Source of the DNA: Theodoxus fluviatilis
Lineage: Eukaryota > Mollusca > Gastropoda > Cycloneritida > Neritidae
DNA: 15,000 bases
Assembly: GCA_034096865.1 (NCBI GenBank)
Contig: JAWQFJ010025559.1
Location: 1 to 15,000 of the forward strand
Reading direction: 5' to 3'
Below the pieces are notes generated by a model, which did no database searches, was not told the DNA's origin, and saw only the letters and a program-made list of their open reading frames with translations. The position numbers and the translations under genes are program-made. Below, piece by piece: positions 7,307 to 15,000 of this stretch; position 1 is the stretch's first letter, and every line of letters starts with the position of its first letter.

Positions 7307-8543
7307 TGGTGGTTACGTGGCAGCTCATGAGAAATGGACGCTTGGTAACGACAGATTGCAAGTGGTCAGTCAATACAAGTATCTGGGTGAAACACTAACC
7401 ACAAGACTATGTACCAATACGATTATGACATATATTGCAGGAAGGGTTAAAGCAGCCGCAATTCAAGTTTTGAAGTCGCTGCGGAAATTAGCATTTGTCA
7501 CCCATGTCGTACTGTTCAAGGTTTTTGATGCGCAAATCCAGCCAATATTGCTTTGTGGTTCGGAAGTGTGGGGCTTCAGTGACTGCAAACGCATTGAAAG
7601 TGTCCATGTGTTTGTACTGAAGCGGTTTTTGAATGTTTCAGCCAGAACCCCGAATGTAATGATATACGGTGATACCCGTTATACATAAATGCTATCGTAA
7701 GTTTGATCAATTATTGGTTAAAAATAATTAGTATGGACCAACACAGATAGCCATTCAGAGTGTATCAAATGATGTGTAACTTACCTGAAGGTCAACTCAA
7801 TTGGGTAACACGTATATACACTCTGCTCTACGAATACAACATGGAAAGAGAATGGACAAGACAAGCTGTAGAAAATAAAAGAGTATTCCTTAGGAGTTTG
7901 AAAGAAATATTTGTATCTGACTTTGATAGTGAGTTGAGGCAAACGTTACAAGATAGCAATCGGTATTCCTTCTACAGACGGTATAAAACTGTTCGAGAGC
8001 AAGAACCATATGGTATGCATTAGATAAGAAATTTTTTAGAGATGTTTTGATACGGTTCCGATTTGGAGTCAGTGACTTGTATGTTCACAAACATAGATAC
8101 AGTCTCCCGACTTTCTATAATGTTTGCCCTACATGTGCAGAGGAGGAAGAGACTGAAGTGCATTTTCTGTTTCATTGTCCTGCTTTGTGGGGACTACGAG
8201 AATGATTTTTTATGCCATTTTCGCATCTCGATATAAATGAGACTATCAAAGACCTTCTAGCAACCAATGACTATTCTACGATTCGTAAAGTGAGTATGTA
8301 CATTTACCATGCATTTAAGATGAGAACGGAAGGAATGGAAATACTAAGTATGAATCATTATATTTTCGAAGACTAGTGCTACTACGTAGACCTATACCAG
8401 TGAACACTGTTTCCCTCGATACTGTGCCCATTCACATATTACTATTCAGAATCTTCTCGATACCGCACTGCTATTTATGTAAATTTTTCACCTTGCAATG
8501 GGCCGGTGGCCTAAGCAATAAAGTTTTTCGTTCGTTCGTTTGT
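7307..8543 (+). pseudogene. Decayed LINE (non-LTR retrotransposon), 3' part: end of RT, C-terminal domain, 3' UTR
   Basis: This is the 3' part of a non-LTR retrotransposon ORF2-like gene. It starts in mid-ORF at the Ngaro border with GGYVAAHEKW, then VVSQYKYLG and LLCGSEVWGF, typical of the region after the RT palm and of the thumb in many invertebrate LINEs. The frame breaks after a TAA at 7686. It resumes in frame 2 (about 7711, with a TAG at 7748) up to a TAG at 8021. It then continues in frame 1 from 8023 with a TGA at 8203 and ends at TAG 8374. Near 8125-8181 a Cys/His cluster, C-x2-C-x8-H-x4-C, matches the C-terminal zinc motif of such proteins. The 3' UTR ends in GCAATAAAG and TTCG/TTTG repeats (8527-8543), as in LINEs with short tandem tails. 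At least three stops and two frame changes show it is dead. The clade (CR1/L2- or RTE-like) is not resolved. Confidence 0.85.
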
Positions 8544-8668
8544 TCTGTCTCTCTCTCTCTCTCTGTCTCTCTCGCTGTCTCTGTCTGTCTCTCTCTCTGT
8601 TTCTCTCTCTGTCTCTCTCTGTCTCTCTCTGTCTCTCTCTGTCTGACTGTCTGTCTCTCTCTGTCTGC

Positions 8669-8757
<89 letters not shown>
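8544..8757 (+). repeat. CT/GT-rich microsatellite at the LINE tail
   Basis: About 214 bp of CTCTCT with interspersed CTGT, ending in a pure CT run before CCAAGTCCACGG. It directly continues the TTCG/TTTG tail of the LINE. Open frames in it on both strands (Ser-Leu or Arg-Glu repeats) are artefacts. Confidence 0.95.
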
Positions 8758-8759
<2 letters not shown>

Positions 8760-9163
8760 AGTCCACGGAAGCCACTCTTCTCTGAGGCGCAGTGACCGAG
8801 ACGCTCCCCACTGAATACTGATTGCTGGTCTTGTTCTGCGACCAGTTCCCAACAATCAGTTGTACTACAGTTGTGGAAATATCAGAATGAAGTAAGTGCG
8901 TTAATGTTGAAATTAACTACAAAGTGCTTCATTTTAATTGAGCGTCGCGTTCCATCTACTGCCGTGAGTGCGTTCACGAACTATCTTGTTTGGCCGTCTG
9001 TTGTTTAAAGATACGAAGTATATTTCAAGCATGTTTGGATTAATGTAGCATACAGGCCTAAGACTGTTGTGAGTTTCCCAATCTCTACTTCCTTGTTATT
9101 TGTGGATACACCATTGTTCCATACTACCAGAGTTGATGATCACTCACGCATAAGCCTTCCGAC
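8758..9163. other. Noncoding stretch ahead of the 9164 ORF
   Basis: This is about 400 bp of non-repetitive DNA with no ORF of note. GAAGTAAGTGCG near 8889-8900 resembles a 5' splice site. No clear promoter element is visible. It would be the 5' UTR or promoter region if the downstream ORF is a gene. Confidence 0.4.
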
Positions 9164-9697
9164 ATGGGTGTCGAACTTTGTATTTACCGTTATCTGATAG
9201 GCGTGCATCATACCCGAGTCAGCACTCGTAAAGGCAGAAACGGCTACATTGGGCATACAGACGAAGAGCAACCTGATTTACAAATGTGTTCGTTGCCTGA
9301 CGACAGTTCCGTGTTGAAATTCTCGTTGTCGTCGACCGCGAGGAGGACCTGTTGGCTTGTCATGGCATTATATGTACTATTGCTGTTTTTGTGTATCCTT
9401 AAACCGCGTGCATTGTCAGGCTACCTGCAAGATCTTTCTGGTCTTTTAATGCGGAGCGGCGATGTACATGCCGATTTCGACCCTCAAACAGAGTATTATA
9501 ACGTCGACGGAAATTATGATATGCGTCAGCCTGTCTACTACGTGCGCGCGCCATACCAAATATACAGTTGTCAATTCAACCACTCGCAAACGTCAGGCTT
9601 GTGTGCAAGACTAGAGCAGACATTGAGACAAGTAGAAGAGACTATGGGCGGGAAGCTAGATACAATGCACCAGGATATCAAATACGTGACTGACTGA
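9164..9697 (+). CDS. Hypothetical single-pass (type II-like) membrane protein, 177 aa
   Basis: I do not recognise this protein. The ATG has a good Kozak context (G at -3, G at +4). Residues 1-60 are hydrophilic and would be cytoplasmic. A basic pair, RR at 60-61, precedes a strong membrane segment at about 63-79 (WLVMALYVLLLFLCIL), which suggests a signal anchor of type II topology. The outer part has a Tyr-rich stretch (111-133), one N-glycosylation sequon at 139-141 (NHS), Cys at 136 and 147, and a short Leu/Glu-rich helix (150-172) that could form a coiled coil. The ORF ends at TGA 9695-9697, just before a 1.1-kb microsatellite. It may be a whole intronless gene or a first exon whose donor I could not place with confidence (GTGACT near 9687 is weak). 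Its length and ordered topology argue against chance. Confidence 0.55.
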   Translation: MGVELCIYRYLIGVHHTRVSTRKGRNGYIGHTDEEQPDLQMCSLPDDSSVLKFSLSSTARRTCWLVMALYVLLLFLCILKPRALSGYLQDLSGLLMRSGDVHADFDPQTEYYNVDGNYDMRQPVYYVRAPYQIYSCQFNHSQTSGLCARLEQTLRQVEETMGGKLDTMHQDIKYVTD

Positions 9698-9733
9698 GTG
9701 AAATGGATCTGTGAAGAGAACAGGCAACTAAGT

Positions 9734-10312
9734 CCCTCTCTGTCTCTCTCTATGTCTCTCTCTTTCTGTCTCTCTCTCGCTCTGTCTCTCTCTCTCTAGC
9801 TCTCTGTCTCTATCTCTGTATGTCTCTACCTCTGTCTATCTCTCTGTCTCTCTCTGTGTCTCTCTCTCTATGTCTTTCTCTCTTGTTCGCTCTCTCTGTC
9901 TCTGTCTCTGCCTCTCTCTCTCTCTGTCTCTCTCTCTGTTCTCTCTCTGTCCTTCTCTCTCTGTCTCTATATCTGATTGTATCTCTGTCTCTCTCTCTCT
10001 GTCTCTATCTCTGTCTCTCTCTGTCTCTCTCTCTGTTTCTATCTGTCTCTCTCTGTCTCTCTCTGTGTCTCTCTCTATCTCTCGCTCTGTCTCTCTCTCT
10101 CTCTCGTTCTCGCTGTCTCCCTCTCTCTGTCTCTTTCTCTGTCTCTCTCTCTGTCTCTCTGTCTCTTTCGGTCTCTCTCTCGGTCTCTCTCTCGGTCTCT
10201 CTCTCGGTCTCTCTTTCTCTCTGTCTCTCTCTCTGTGTCTCTCTCTCTATCTCATTCTCTCTCTGTCTCTCTCTCTCTGTGTCTTTCTCTGTCTCTCTCT
10301 GTGTCTTTCTGT

Positions 10313-10343
<31 letters not shown>

Positions 10344-10427
10344 TGTCTCCCTCTCTCTGTGTCTGTCTCTCCCTGAATCTCTCTCTGTCTCTCTCTGCCT
10401 CTCTTTCTCTCTCTCTCTGTCGCATTT

Positions 10428-10458
<31 letters not shown>

Positions 10459-10803
10459 CTCTCTATCACTCTGTCTCTCTCTGTGTATCTCTCTCTGTCT
10501 CTCTCTCTGTCTCTGTCTCTCTTTTTCTCTCTCTATAGCTCTCTATATGTCTGTCTCTCCTCTCTTTGTTTCTCTCTCTCTCTCTGTCTCTCTCTCTGTC
10601 TCTCTCTCTGTCTCTCACTCTGTCTCTCTTTCTGTCTCTCTCTGTCTCTGTCTCTATCTCTGTCTCTCTCTATCTGTCTCTGTCTCTCTATCTGTCTCCG
10701 TCTCTCTGTTTCTCTGTCTCTCTCCCTGTCTCCGTCTCTCTCTATCTCTCTCTGTGTCTCTGTCTCTGTCACACACACTCTCTCTGTCTCTCTCACCTCT
10801 CTT

Positions 10804-10838
<35 letters not shown>
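9734..10838 (+). repeat. 1.1-kb CT/GT microsatellite (polypyrimidine on + strand)
   Basis: About 1,105 bp of CTCTCTCTGT-type repeat, with sub-patterns such as four CTCTCTCGGT units near 10165-10215 and a short ACACACAC interruption near 10771. On the minus strand it is an almost uninterrupted GA-rich purine tract. The long Ser-Leu and Arg-Glu frames are artefacts. It starts 36 bp after the 9164 ORF and ends about 14 bp from the minus-strand splice donor, so it would lie in that gene's intron. Confidence 0.95.
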
Positions 10839-10858
10839 GCTGATGTATAGCCACTTAC

Positions 10859-11226
10859 TGCTGATGTTGTAGCGATGCAAGAAGAAGGTGTGGCGACGGA
10901 CGAAGATCAAGAAGGAAGTCATGTAGTGTTTCATCAGGAAGTCCGTGACCAAGTAACCAGGCGTGCTGTTCAAGGCCTGGTCTGTGAGGATGGAAAGCAT
11001 TACCACCGTCAATGCCACTGCGACAGACACCGCGGCGTACTTTTTCCATCTGCTCCCCTTGACCTTGGGGGCGTCATTCAGTGACCTTGACAGAGCGGCC
11101 TTGACACACTTCGTGACGTCACTCTCTTGGAGACCCTGACTTAGAGCGTTTTCTTTCAGTGACGTCAGCTGTTTTTCCAGTTCTTCGACGAACTTGTCGG
11201 ATTTTTCTCCTTGGTCCATCGTGGCA
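10859..11226 (-). CDS. Start-codon exon of an unrecognised type II membrane protein gene
   Basis: On the minus strand this reads as an exon. It begins after TTTTCAG (complement of 11227-11233) preceded by a pyrimidine tract, has ATG at 11219 in a strong context (GCCACGATGG), and ends at 10859 with a GTAAGT donor (complement of 10853-10858). It codes 120 residues plus one base. Residues 1-52 are charged and helical (EELEKQLTSLKE). KGSRWKK at 54-60 precedes a membrane segment at about 61-79, so the N-terminus should be cytoplasmic. The outer side has a sequon at 84-86 (NST), another at 118-120 (NIS), and a hydrophobic/aromatic stretch at 92-114 that could be a second membrane or amphipathic helix. 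The topology would suit a Golgi enzyme or a ligand, but I recognise no family. Reading past the donor gives only Arg-Glu repeat from the microsatellite, supporting a splice there. Further exons were not found. Confidence 0.6.
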
Positions 11227-11330
11227 CTGAAAATTTGGAGAGGAAAGGATGAAAGATGAAGTGCGTGGCCTTCTGCATAGGAGGCGATAGCATGACCCAT
11301 TAACCCCACGTAGCACCGCCCACCTCGCGC

Positions 11331-11659
11331 ATCGCCAGCCAATCGGCGCGCGTGTACTTGTCACCCAGTTCATCGCCAGCCAATCGGCGCGCGTGTACTT
11401 GTCACCCAGTTCATCGCAAGCCAATCGGCGCGCGTGTACTTGTCACCCAGTTCATCGCAAGCCAATCGGCGCGCGTGTACTTGTCACCCAGTTCATTGCC
11501 AGCCAATCGGCGCGCGTGTACTTGTCACCCAGTTCATCGCCAGCCAATCTGCGCGCGTGTACTTGTCACCCAGTTCATCGCAAGCCAATCGGCGCGCGTG
11601 TACTTGTCACCCAGTTCATCGCCAGCCAATAGGCGCGCGTGTACTTCTCATGCAGTTTC
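11331..11659 (-). promoter_or_regulatory. Eight-copy 41-bp tandem array carrying CCAAT motifs
   Basis: CCAAT recurs at 11339, 11380, 11421, 11462, 11503, 11544, 11585 and 11626, exactly 41 bp apart, each followed by CGGCGCGCGTGTACTTG with few changes. Every unit has CpG-rich GGCGCGCG. CCAAT (ATTGG on the minus strand) is the NF-Y core. The array lies about 105 bp upstream of the minus-strand exon, so a promoter role for that gene is plausible inference. Because 41 is not a multiple of 3 and no unit has a stop, all three + frames stay open; they are not genes. Confidence 0.75.
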
Positions 11660-11743
11660 CACGTGGCGTTGCTGGGCAGCCTTTAAAAAACTTCTTTTTT
11701 TATTTTATGTTTGTAACCAAACGGATTCGTGCTGAGAAATAAA
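11659..11743 (+). promoter_or_regulatory. E-box, TATA-like and AATAAA motifs downstream of the 41-bp array
   Basis: CCACGTGG, a palindromic E-box, lies at 11659-11666. CTTTAAAAAAC near 11681 resembles a TATA box on the + strand. AATAAA follows at 11738-11743. No convincing + strand gene follows, so these motifs may be chance. Confidence 0.25.
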
Positions 11744-11774
11744 CAATGCCTAGTCTCCAGATCAAAATGTGTGC

Positions 11775-11841
11775 GGGGTGGGGGTGGGGGTTGGGGGGTG
11801 GGGGTGGGTTAAGGCCGGGGAGGGAGGGGAGGGGGGGGGGG
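11775..11841 (+). repeat. G-rich tract, potential G-quadruplex
   Basis: Many runs of three or more G occur in 67 bp, including GGGGTGGGGGTGGGGG and a final run of 11 G. The sequence meets the usual four-G-run criterion several times over. Function unknown. Confidence 0.8.
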
Positions 11842-13259
11842 TTATGTCGGATAACCAATATCCCGAGTGATCATCGTAGAAAGCAGTTTATGACTGCACA
11901 TTTCAACAGTTTGCACTGCCTCCGGAGAGAGAACTGTTAATATCAGATTCGGCTGCTGTGAGCGGAGCGATGCGAGGAGGTAATTGTGACCCCCGTACCT
12001 CAGAATGAATCGAAGTTTTTCAATCTTTACAGAAAACTGATCCGTGGTCAATCTCTAAACAGTATATGAAGAAATAAGTCGATATTCTGCTTACAAAATG
12101 ATCTTTAAAATGTATTATGATGATAGTTGTATGTTGATAGTTCATAAATGAATAACCGATTACGACTCTAAATTTGACTGAAATCTTATAGTAATTTTAT
12201 AGTCTTCATTCTCATAGAGCTGCAACTAATTTGCACGAGATTATCTGAACTTTTTAAAGATTCGCTGATCTCAGGACCATGAAGCACAATCAGTTTGCAA
12301 AGAGATATTGTTTGATGCTCCCATGCTCATTTCAAACAGGAACATATCTTACCAAATACTAAAAACAGACTCCTTTATGTTGCAGACGGGGCAAAAAAGT
12401 TGTGAACTGGAATGGGCATGAAACGAATCTTCTGGAAATGCCATGCAAATCAAAACCGACTGAGGACTCAATGCATCTCAGTTCGTGATGCTGGGGTAAC
12501 AATTTTGATCGTAACTGAAAAAACCACGTTCGAGTGTCAAAATGGCAAAGTAAGATTCACCAACCTCACAATCATTCATTTAGTACAAATTCTATAGAAA
12601 TCAACATATTTAGAGAACATGAATTTGATTTTCATGTTTGTGCAAAGCTGCAAGAAAAATCACATGACTTCGTTCCTTGACTTGATCTGCTGACTGCTCG
12701 AGAACTCTCCGAGACCTTTGCCTAGTTCTTCATGCACCGTCACAAGTTACGAGTACTAATATTCAGAAAATGCATCATGAAAAGTACACTGTATCATACA
12801 TTGTGCTCTCCTAAAGAGCATATTCAAATTATCACATGAAAGCCCGGCAGCCACGCGTTTCAGCTTATTGGGGGACACCAAGCGTCTCATGCAGGACGTG
12901 AATAGCACACTTTTTAATCAAACGCGATAATATTGAGCTAGCATCTAACTACGGTTTTGAAAAAAACCAATTCTAATTATTCTTTTGCAGACCGATGTGG
13001 GAAACAAAGATTCTTTTAATCTATCATAAAAAAAATAGTTTACGATCGGTCTAACAGTTTGTTACGTTGTAAAAGTGTAAGAGAAAAATTCCTTAAATAT
13101 TGTTATTTTCCCATGTGGTCGAAGTAACTATATTTCCGCATTCCTCTAAACCTTAGATTTAATGAAAACAACATGCTAAAGCAGGCACGGTAAGCTATTT
13201 CCTTCACATACGTTCTCTCATAAATCAGCGCGGAAATTGATCTATTGTTCAAGTTTTCC
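11842..13259. other. A+T-rich stretch without recognisable gene
   Basis: About 1.4 kb with only short open frames (61-82 codons) that show no recognised motif or useful context. No repeat structure, RNA gene or splice-flanked exon stands out. Probably intergenic or intronic. Confidence 0.6.
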
Positions 13260-13308
13260 GGGTGGTTGGGTGGGGGGTGGGGGTGGGGGTGGGGGGAGGT
13301 GGGAGAAG
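13260..13308 (+). repeat. Second G-rich tract, potential G-quadruplex
   Basis: GGGTGGGGGGTGGGGGTGGG and neighbouring runs give at least six G-runs in 49 bp, set in A+T-rich DNA. It resembles the tract at 11775-11841 in its GGGGGT units. Confidence 0.8.
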
Positions 13309-13690
13309 GTATGAAAAAATGAAGGTGTCGTTTTAGATTACGAATTATCACGCATGTCTTGGGCTGAAACTGCTTGACATTTTACCACCTATTCACTGGG
13401 CCGCTTTATCAATAACAGCATCACAGAATCTACCAAACACACACACTGCGCGCTAGGCACAATTACTGATAGTTTGTTACAACTACTGTCCTCAAAAGAT
13501 GTCTTGTTCAAGACTTGGGATTTAGTAGCATGATAAGTGATTTTCACCGACGTCACCTGCTGCAGGAGAAGTGAGAGTTCTGGTACAGCTCAAGTCATGT
13601 TCATGCCTGTCTGTAAGTGGAGGATCCCACAAGTATTCTTCTGTTTGTCGTCAGATACCAATAAAGCAACAAACTAGAGGCCCCATGATA
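13309..13690. other. Unique sequence without recognisable gene
   Basis: About 380 bp before the GGAT microsatellite. Only a short ORF beginning at 13571 runs into the repeat, and it is not convincing. Confidence 0.5.
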
Positions 13691-13854
13691 TGGATGGATG
13701 GATGGATGGATGGATGGATGGATGGGTGGGTTGGTGGATGGGTGGATGGATGGATGGATGGATGGATGGATGGGTGGGTGGGTGGGTGTATGGGTGGATG
13801 GATGGATGGATGGATGGATGGATGGATGGATGGATGGATGGATGGATGGATGGA
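13691..13854 (+). repeat. GGAT tetranucleotide microsatellite
   Basis: 164 bp, or 41 units of TGGA, with a middle segment where some units are GGGT or TGGT. Open frames coding Met-Asp-Gly-Trp repeats across it are artefacts. Confidence 0.95.
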
Positions 13855-13930
13855 GTGAGTTTAAGGGCCTATCAGTCTAGTAGGCTATATAAGGCCACAC
13901 CGTTAAGAAACACCCACTTCCACCAAGTTA
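13855..13930 (+). repeat. Short hairpin-prone repeat, copy 1 (after the GGAT tract)
   Basis: The segment with AAGGGCCTATCAGTCTAGTA and TATAAGGCCACAC aligns loosely with 14131-14190, and both follow TGGA-type units. GCCTA near 13867 and TAGTAGGC near 13878 can pair imperfectly. It may be the end of a microsatellite-linked nonautonomous element; this is inference. Confidence 0.4.
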
Positions 13931-14121
13931 TTAGAACTCTTCGCGACAGTGAAGTATAGTACAATTCACCTAACTAGTGACATAAAATCCATTAAGTCGA
14001 GTAAAACTGCCCATCAGCCAGCAAAGGCTGTGTAGGACCTTCAAACACGAAAAAGCATAAAGGGCGTTAGGGCAAAATTTCGCATCTCAATTTCCCTCGT
14101 CACCGACAAAGCACTTATGGA
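13931..14121. other. Unique sequence between the two short repeats
   Basis: Nothing recognisable was found in these 190 bp. Confidence 0.5.
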
Positions 14122-14190
14122 TAGGTGGATGGAGCCCAAGGGCTCATCTGCCTTGAAGGCCATTCAAGGCCACAACATACTTCCACTGTA
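14122..14190 (+). repeat. Short hairpin-prone repeat, copy 2
   Basis: It begins with TAGGTGGATGGAG, a remnant of TGGA repeat, then GAGCCCAAGGGCTC (6-bp stem, 2-nt loop) and GCCTTGAAGGCCATTCAAGGC (8-bp stem, 5-nt loop allowing for the GGCCA centre). The order AAGGGC, then AAGGCC, then ACTTCCAC near the end matches copy 1. Confidence 0.45.
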
Positions 14191-15000
14191 TAAAAATGTG
14201 CCATGATCGGGAGATTGAGAACCGGCACGGATGATAACTCGTTGAATGAAAGCACATTCTTTTCCTTTTCCTCTTGCAGTTCATTCAAACCCAACGAGCA
14301 AAACTCGCCGTCTCGTCTTCACTTCACTTCGAGTTTGGGCTCGAGTTTCTAGACAAAAGTTTTCGATGACGTGGGTGTTTGCACATCCACACCATTTGCT
14401 GATGTTAACTACTGCGGGAAACACTTCAGATCTGGATCGCCTCACACACAAAATATGCGTGGGATCAAATAAGAGACAGTCTTTGAGCAAATAACCCCAG
14501 CACTTTTTTCACACTGGCATACAACTTTGCAGCAACAACATTGCATATAGAGTGACATTCTAAATTATGTCTAGACCGGTTGTTTACATGCGAATGAAAG
14601 ATAAGACCAGTCGTTGAATTTAAGAAACTGCTACTTAAATGAATGAATTACTACTGTTTCTGTAGGCCAATAATGTAGACTTATTACATTGCCGCAAGTT
14701 GACATCTCTTGTCGAGTTGAACTTTCAAAATTTTGAATTTGTGGTAAACTGTTATTTTCATATTCTAAATAAACAAACAGACCTCCACTCATTAAATGCG
14801 TCAATTGTTCGGAAACCTCTTCATGTGTCTATGCAATCCTCTCTCTGGAAACCTAACGCAACGATTTTATCTCATCACAAAAATGAAATGCTGACAGGTG
14901 ATTCGACTGCTAGTACTTTTGTTTTTACGGAGTACGAGTGTGTGTGCACGTTCATATTCATAACTAGCGGGCTTTGCTCGCTATACACTCCGCACCTGCT
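14191..15000. other. Unique sequence without a supported gene
   Basis: About 800 bp. CTTTTCCTTTTCCTCTTGCAG ends at about 14279 and is a good-looking 3' splice site on the + strand. The frame after it (82-codon ORF from 14246) shows no recognised domain. AATAAA occurs near 14768. A partial exon cannot be excluded. Confidence 0.4.

Noticed and set aside
8511..10850. Ser-Leu and Arg-Glu repeat frames up to 350 codons
   Set aside because: Pure translations of CT/GT microsatellite, open in several frames.
10533..11342. Single 269-codon minus-strand ORF as a whole gene
   Set aside because: Its C-terminal half is translated microsatellite and begins just after a GTAAGT donor; its first 41 codons precede an acceptor and a stronger ATG.
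11331..11659. CRISPR-like array reading of the 41-bp repeats
   Set aside because: The copies are contiguous with no unique spacers; it is a simple tandem repeat in eukaryotic DNA.
11352..11742. + strand frames of 79-127 codons over the 41-bp array
   Set aside because: The 41-bp unit lacks stops in all + frames; there is no protein-like sequence beyond the repeat.
13571..13959. Met-Asp-Gly-Trp repeat frames
   Set aside because: Translations of the GGAT microsatellite.
14246..14494. Opposed 82- and 69-codon frames near a splice-acceptor-like site
   Set aside because: No motif, no donor or neighbouring exon found; too short to support as a gene.

Overview
The window looks like nuclear DNA of a eukaryote, most likely a marine invertebrate and perhaps a mollusc. 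The pointers are a tyrosine-recombinase retrotransposon, an old LINE, long microsatellites, spliced-looking host exons and A+T-rich intergenic DNA. The mollusc guess is inference. No bacterial gene, tRNA, rRNA or CRISPR array was seen.

Positions 1-7306 are one nearly complete Ngaro-type retrotransposon on the + strand. It shows split direct repeats in the order A1 (1-196, left end cut by the window), coding region, B1 (5571-5762), A2 (5763-5985), spacer, B2 (7115-7306). B1 and B2 are identical over 192 bp, while A1 and A2 differ at four places. The 5' leader holds a 101-bp tandem duplication, a ~130-bp tandem array and a pyrimidine-rich stretch. Three open frames follow: a Gag-like protein with CCCH and CCHC-like zinc motifs, a Pol with complete reverse transcriptase and RNase H catalytic residues, and a tyrosine recombinase with all six catalytic residues. 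Each frame is -1 relative to the one before, and the recombinase has no AUG ahead of its N-terminal domain. There is no methyltransferase domain, and the repeats are direct rather than inverted, so Ngaro fits better than DIRS. A ~1.1-kb spacer between A2 and B2 carries a degenerate ~150-bp tandem repeat.

Directly after B2 (7307) the 3' part of a decayed LINE begins, in mid-ORF. The Ngaro element therefore seems to have landed inside the LINE, whose 5' half should lie left of the window. The LINE ends near 8543 in AATAAA and TTCG repeats that run into a CT/GT microsatellite.

From 8758 to about 11700 the DNA looks host-like. A 177-residue single-pass membrane ORF (+, 9164-9697) faces a spliced-looking membrane-protein exon (-, 10859-11226) across 1.1 kb of CT/GT repeat. 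Upstream of the minus-strand exon is an eight-copy 41-bp array carrying CCAAT motifs.

From 11700 to 15000 the sequence is mostly A+T-rich and without recognisable genes. It contains two G-rich tracts, a GGAT microsatellite and two diverged copies of a short hairpin-prone repeat.
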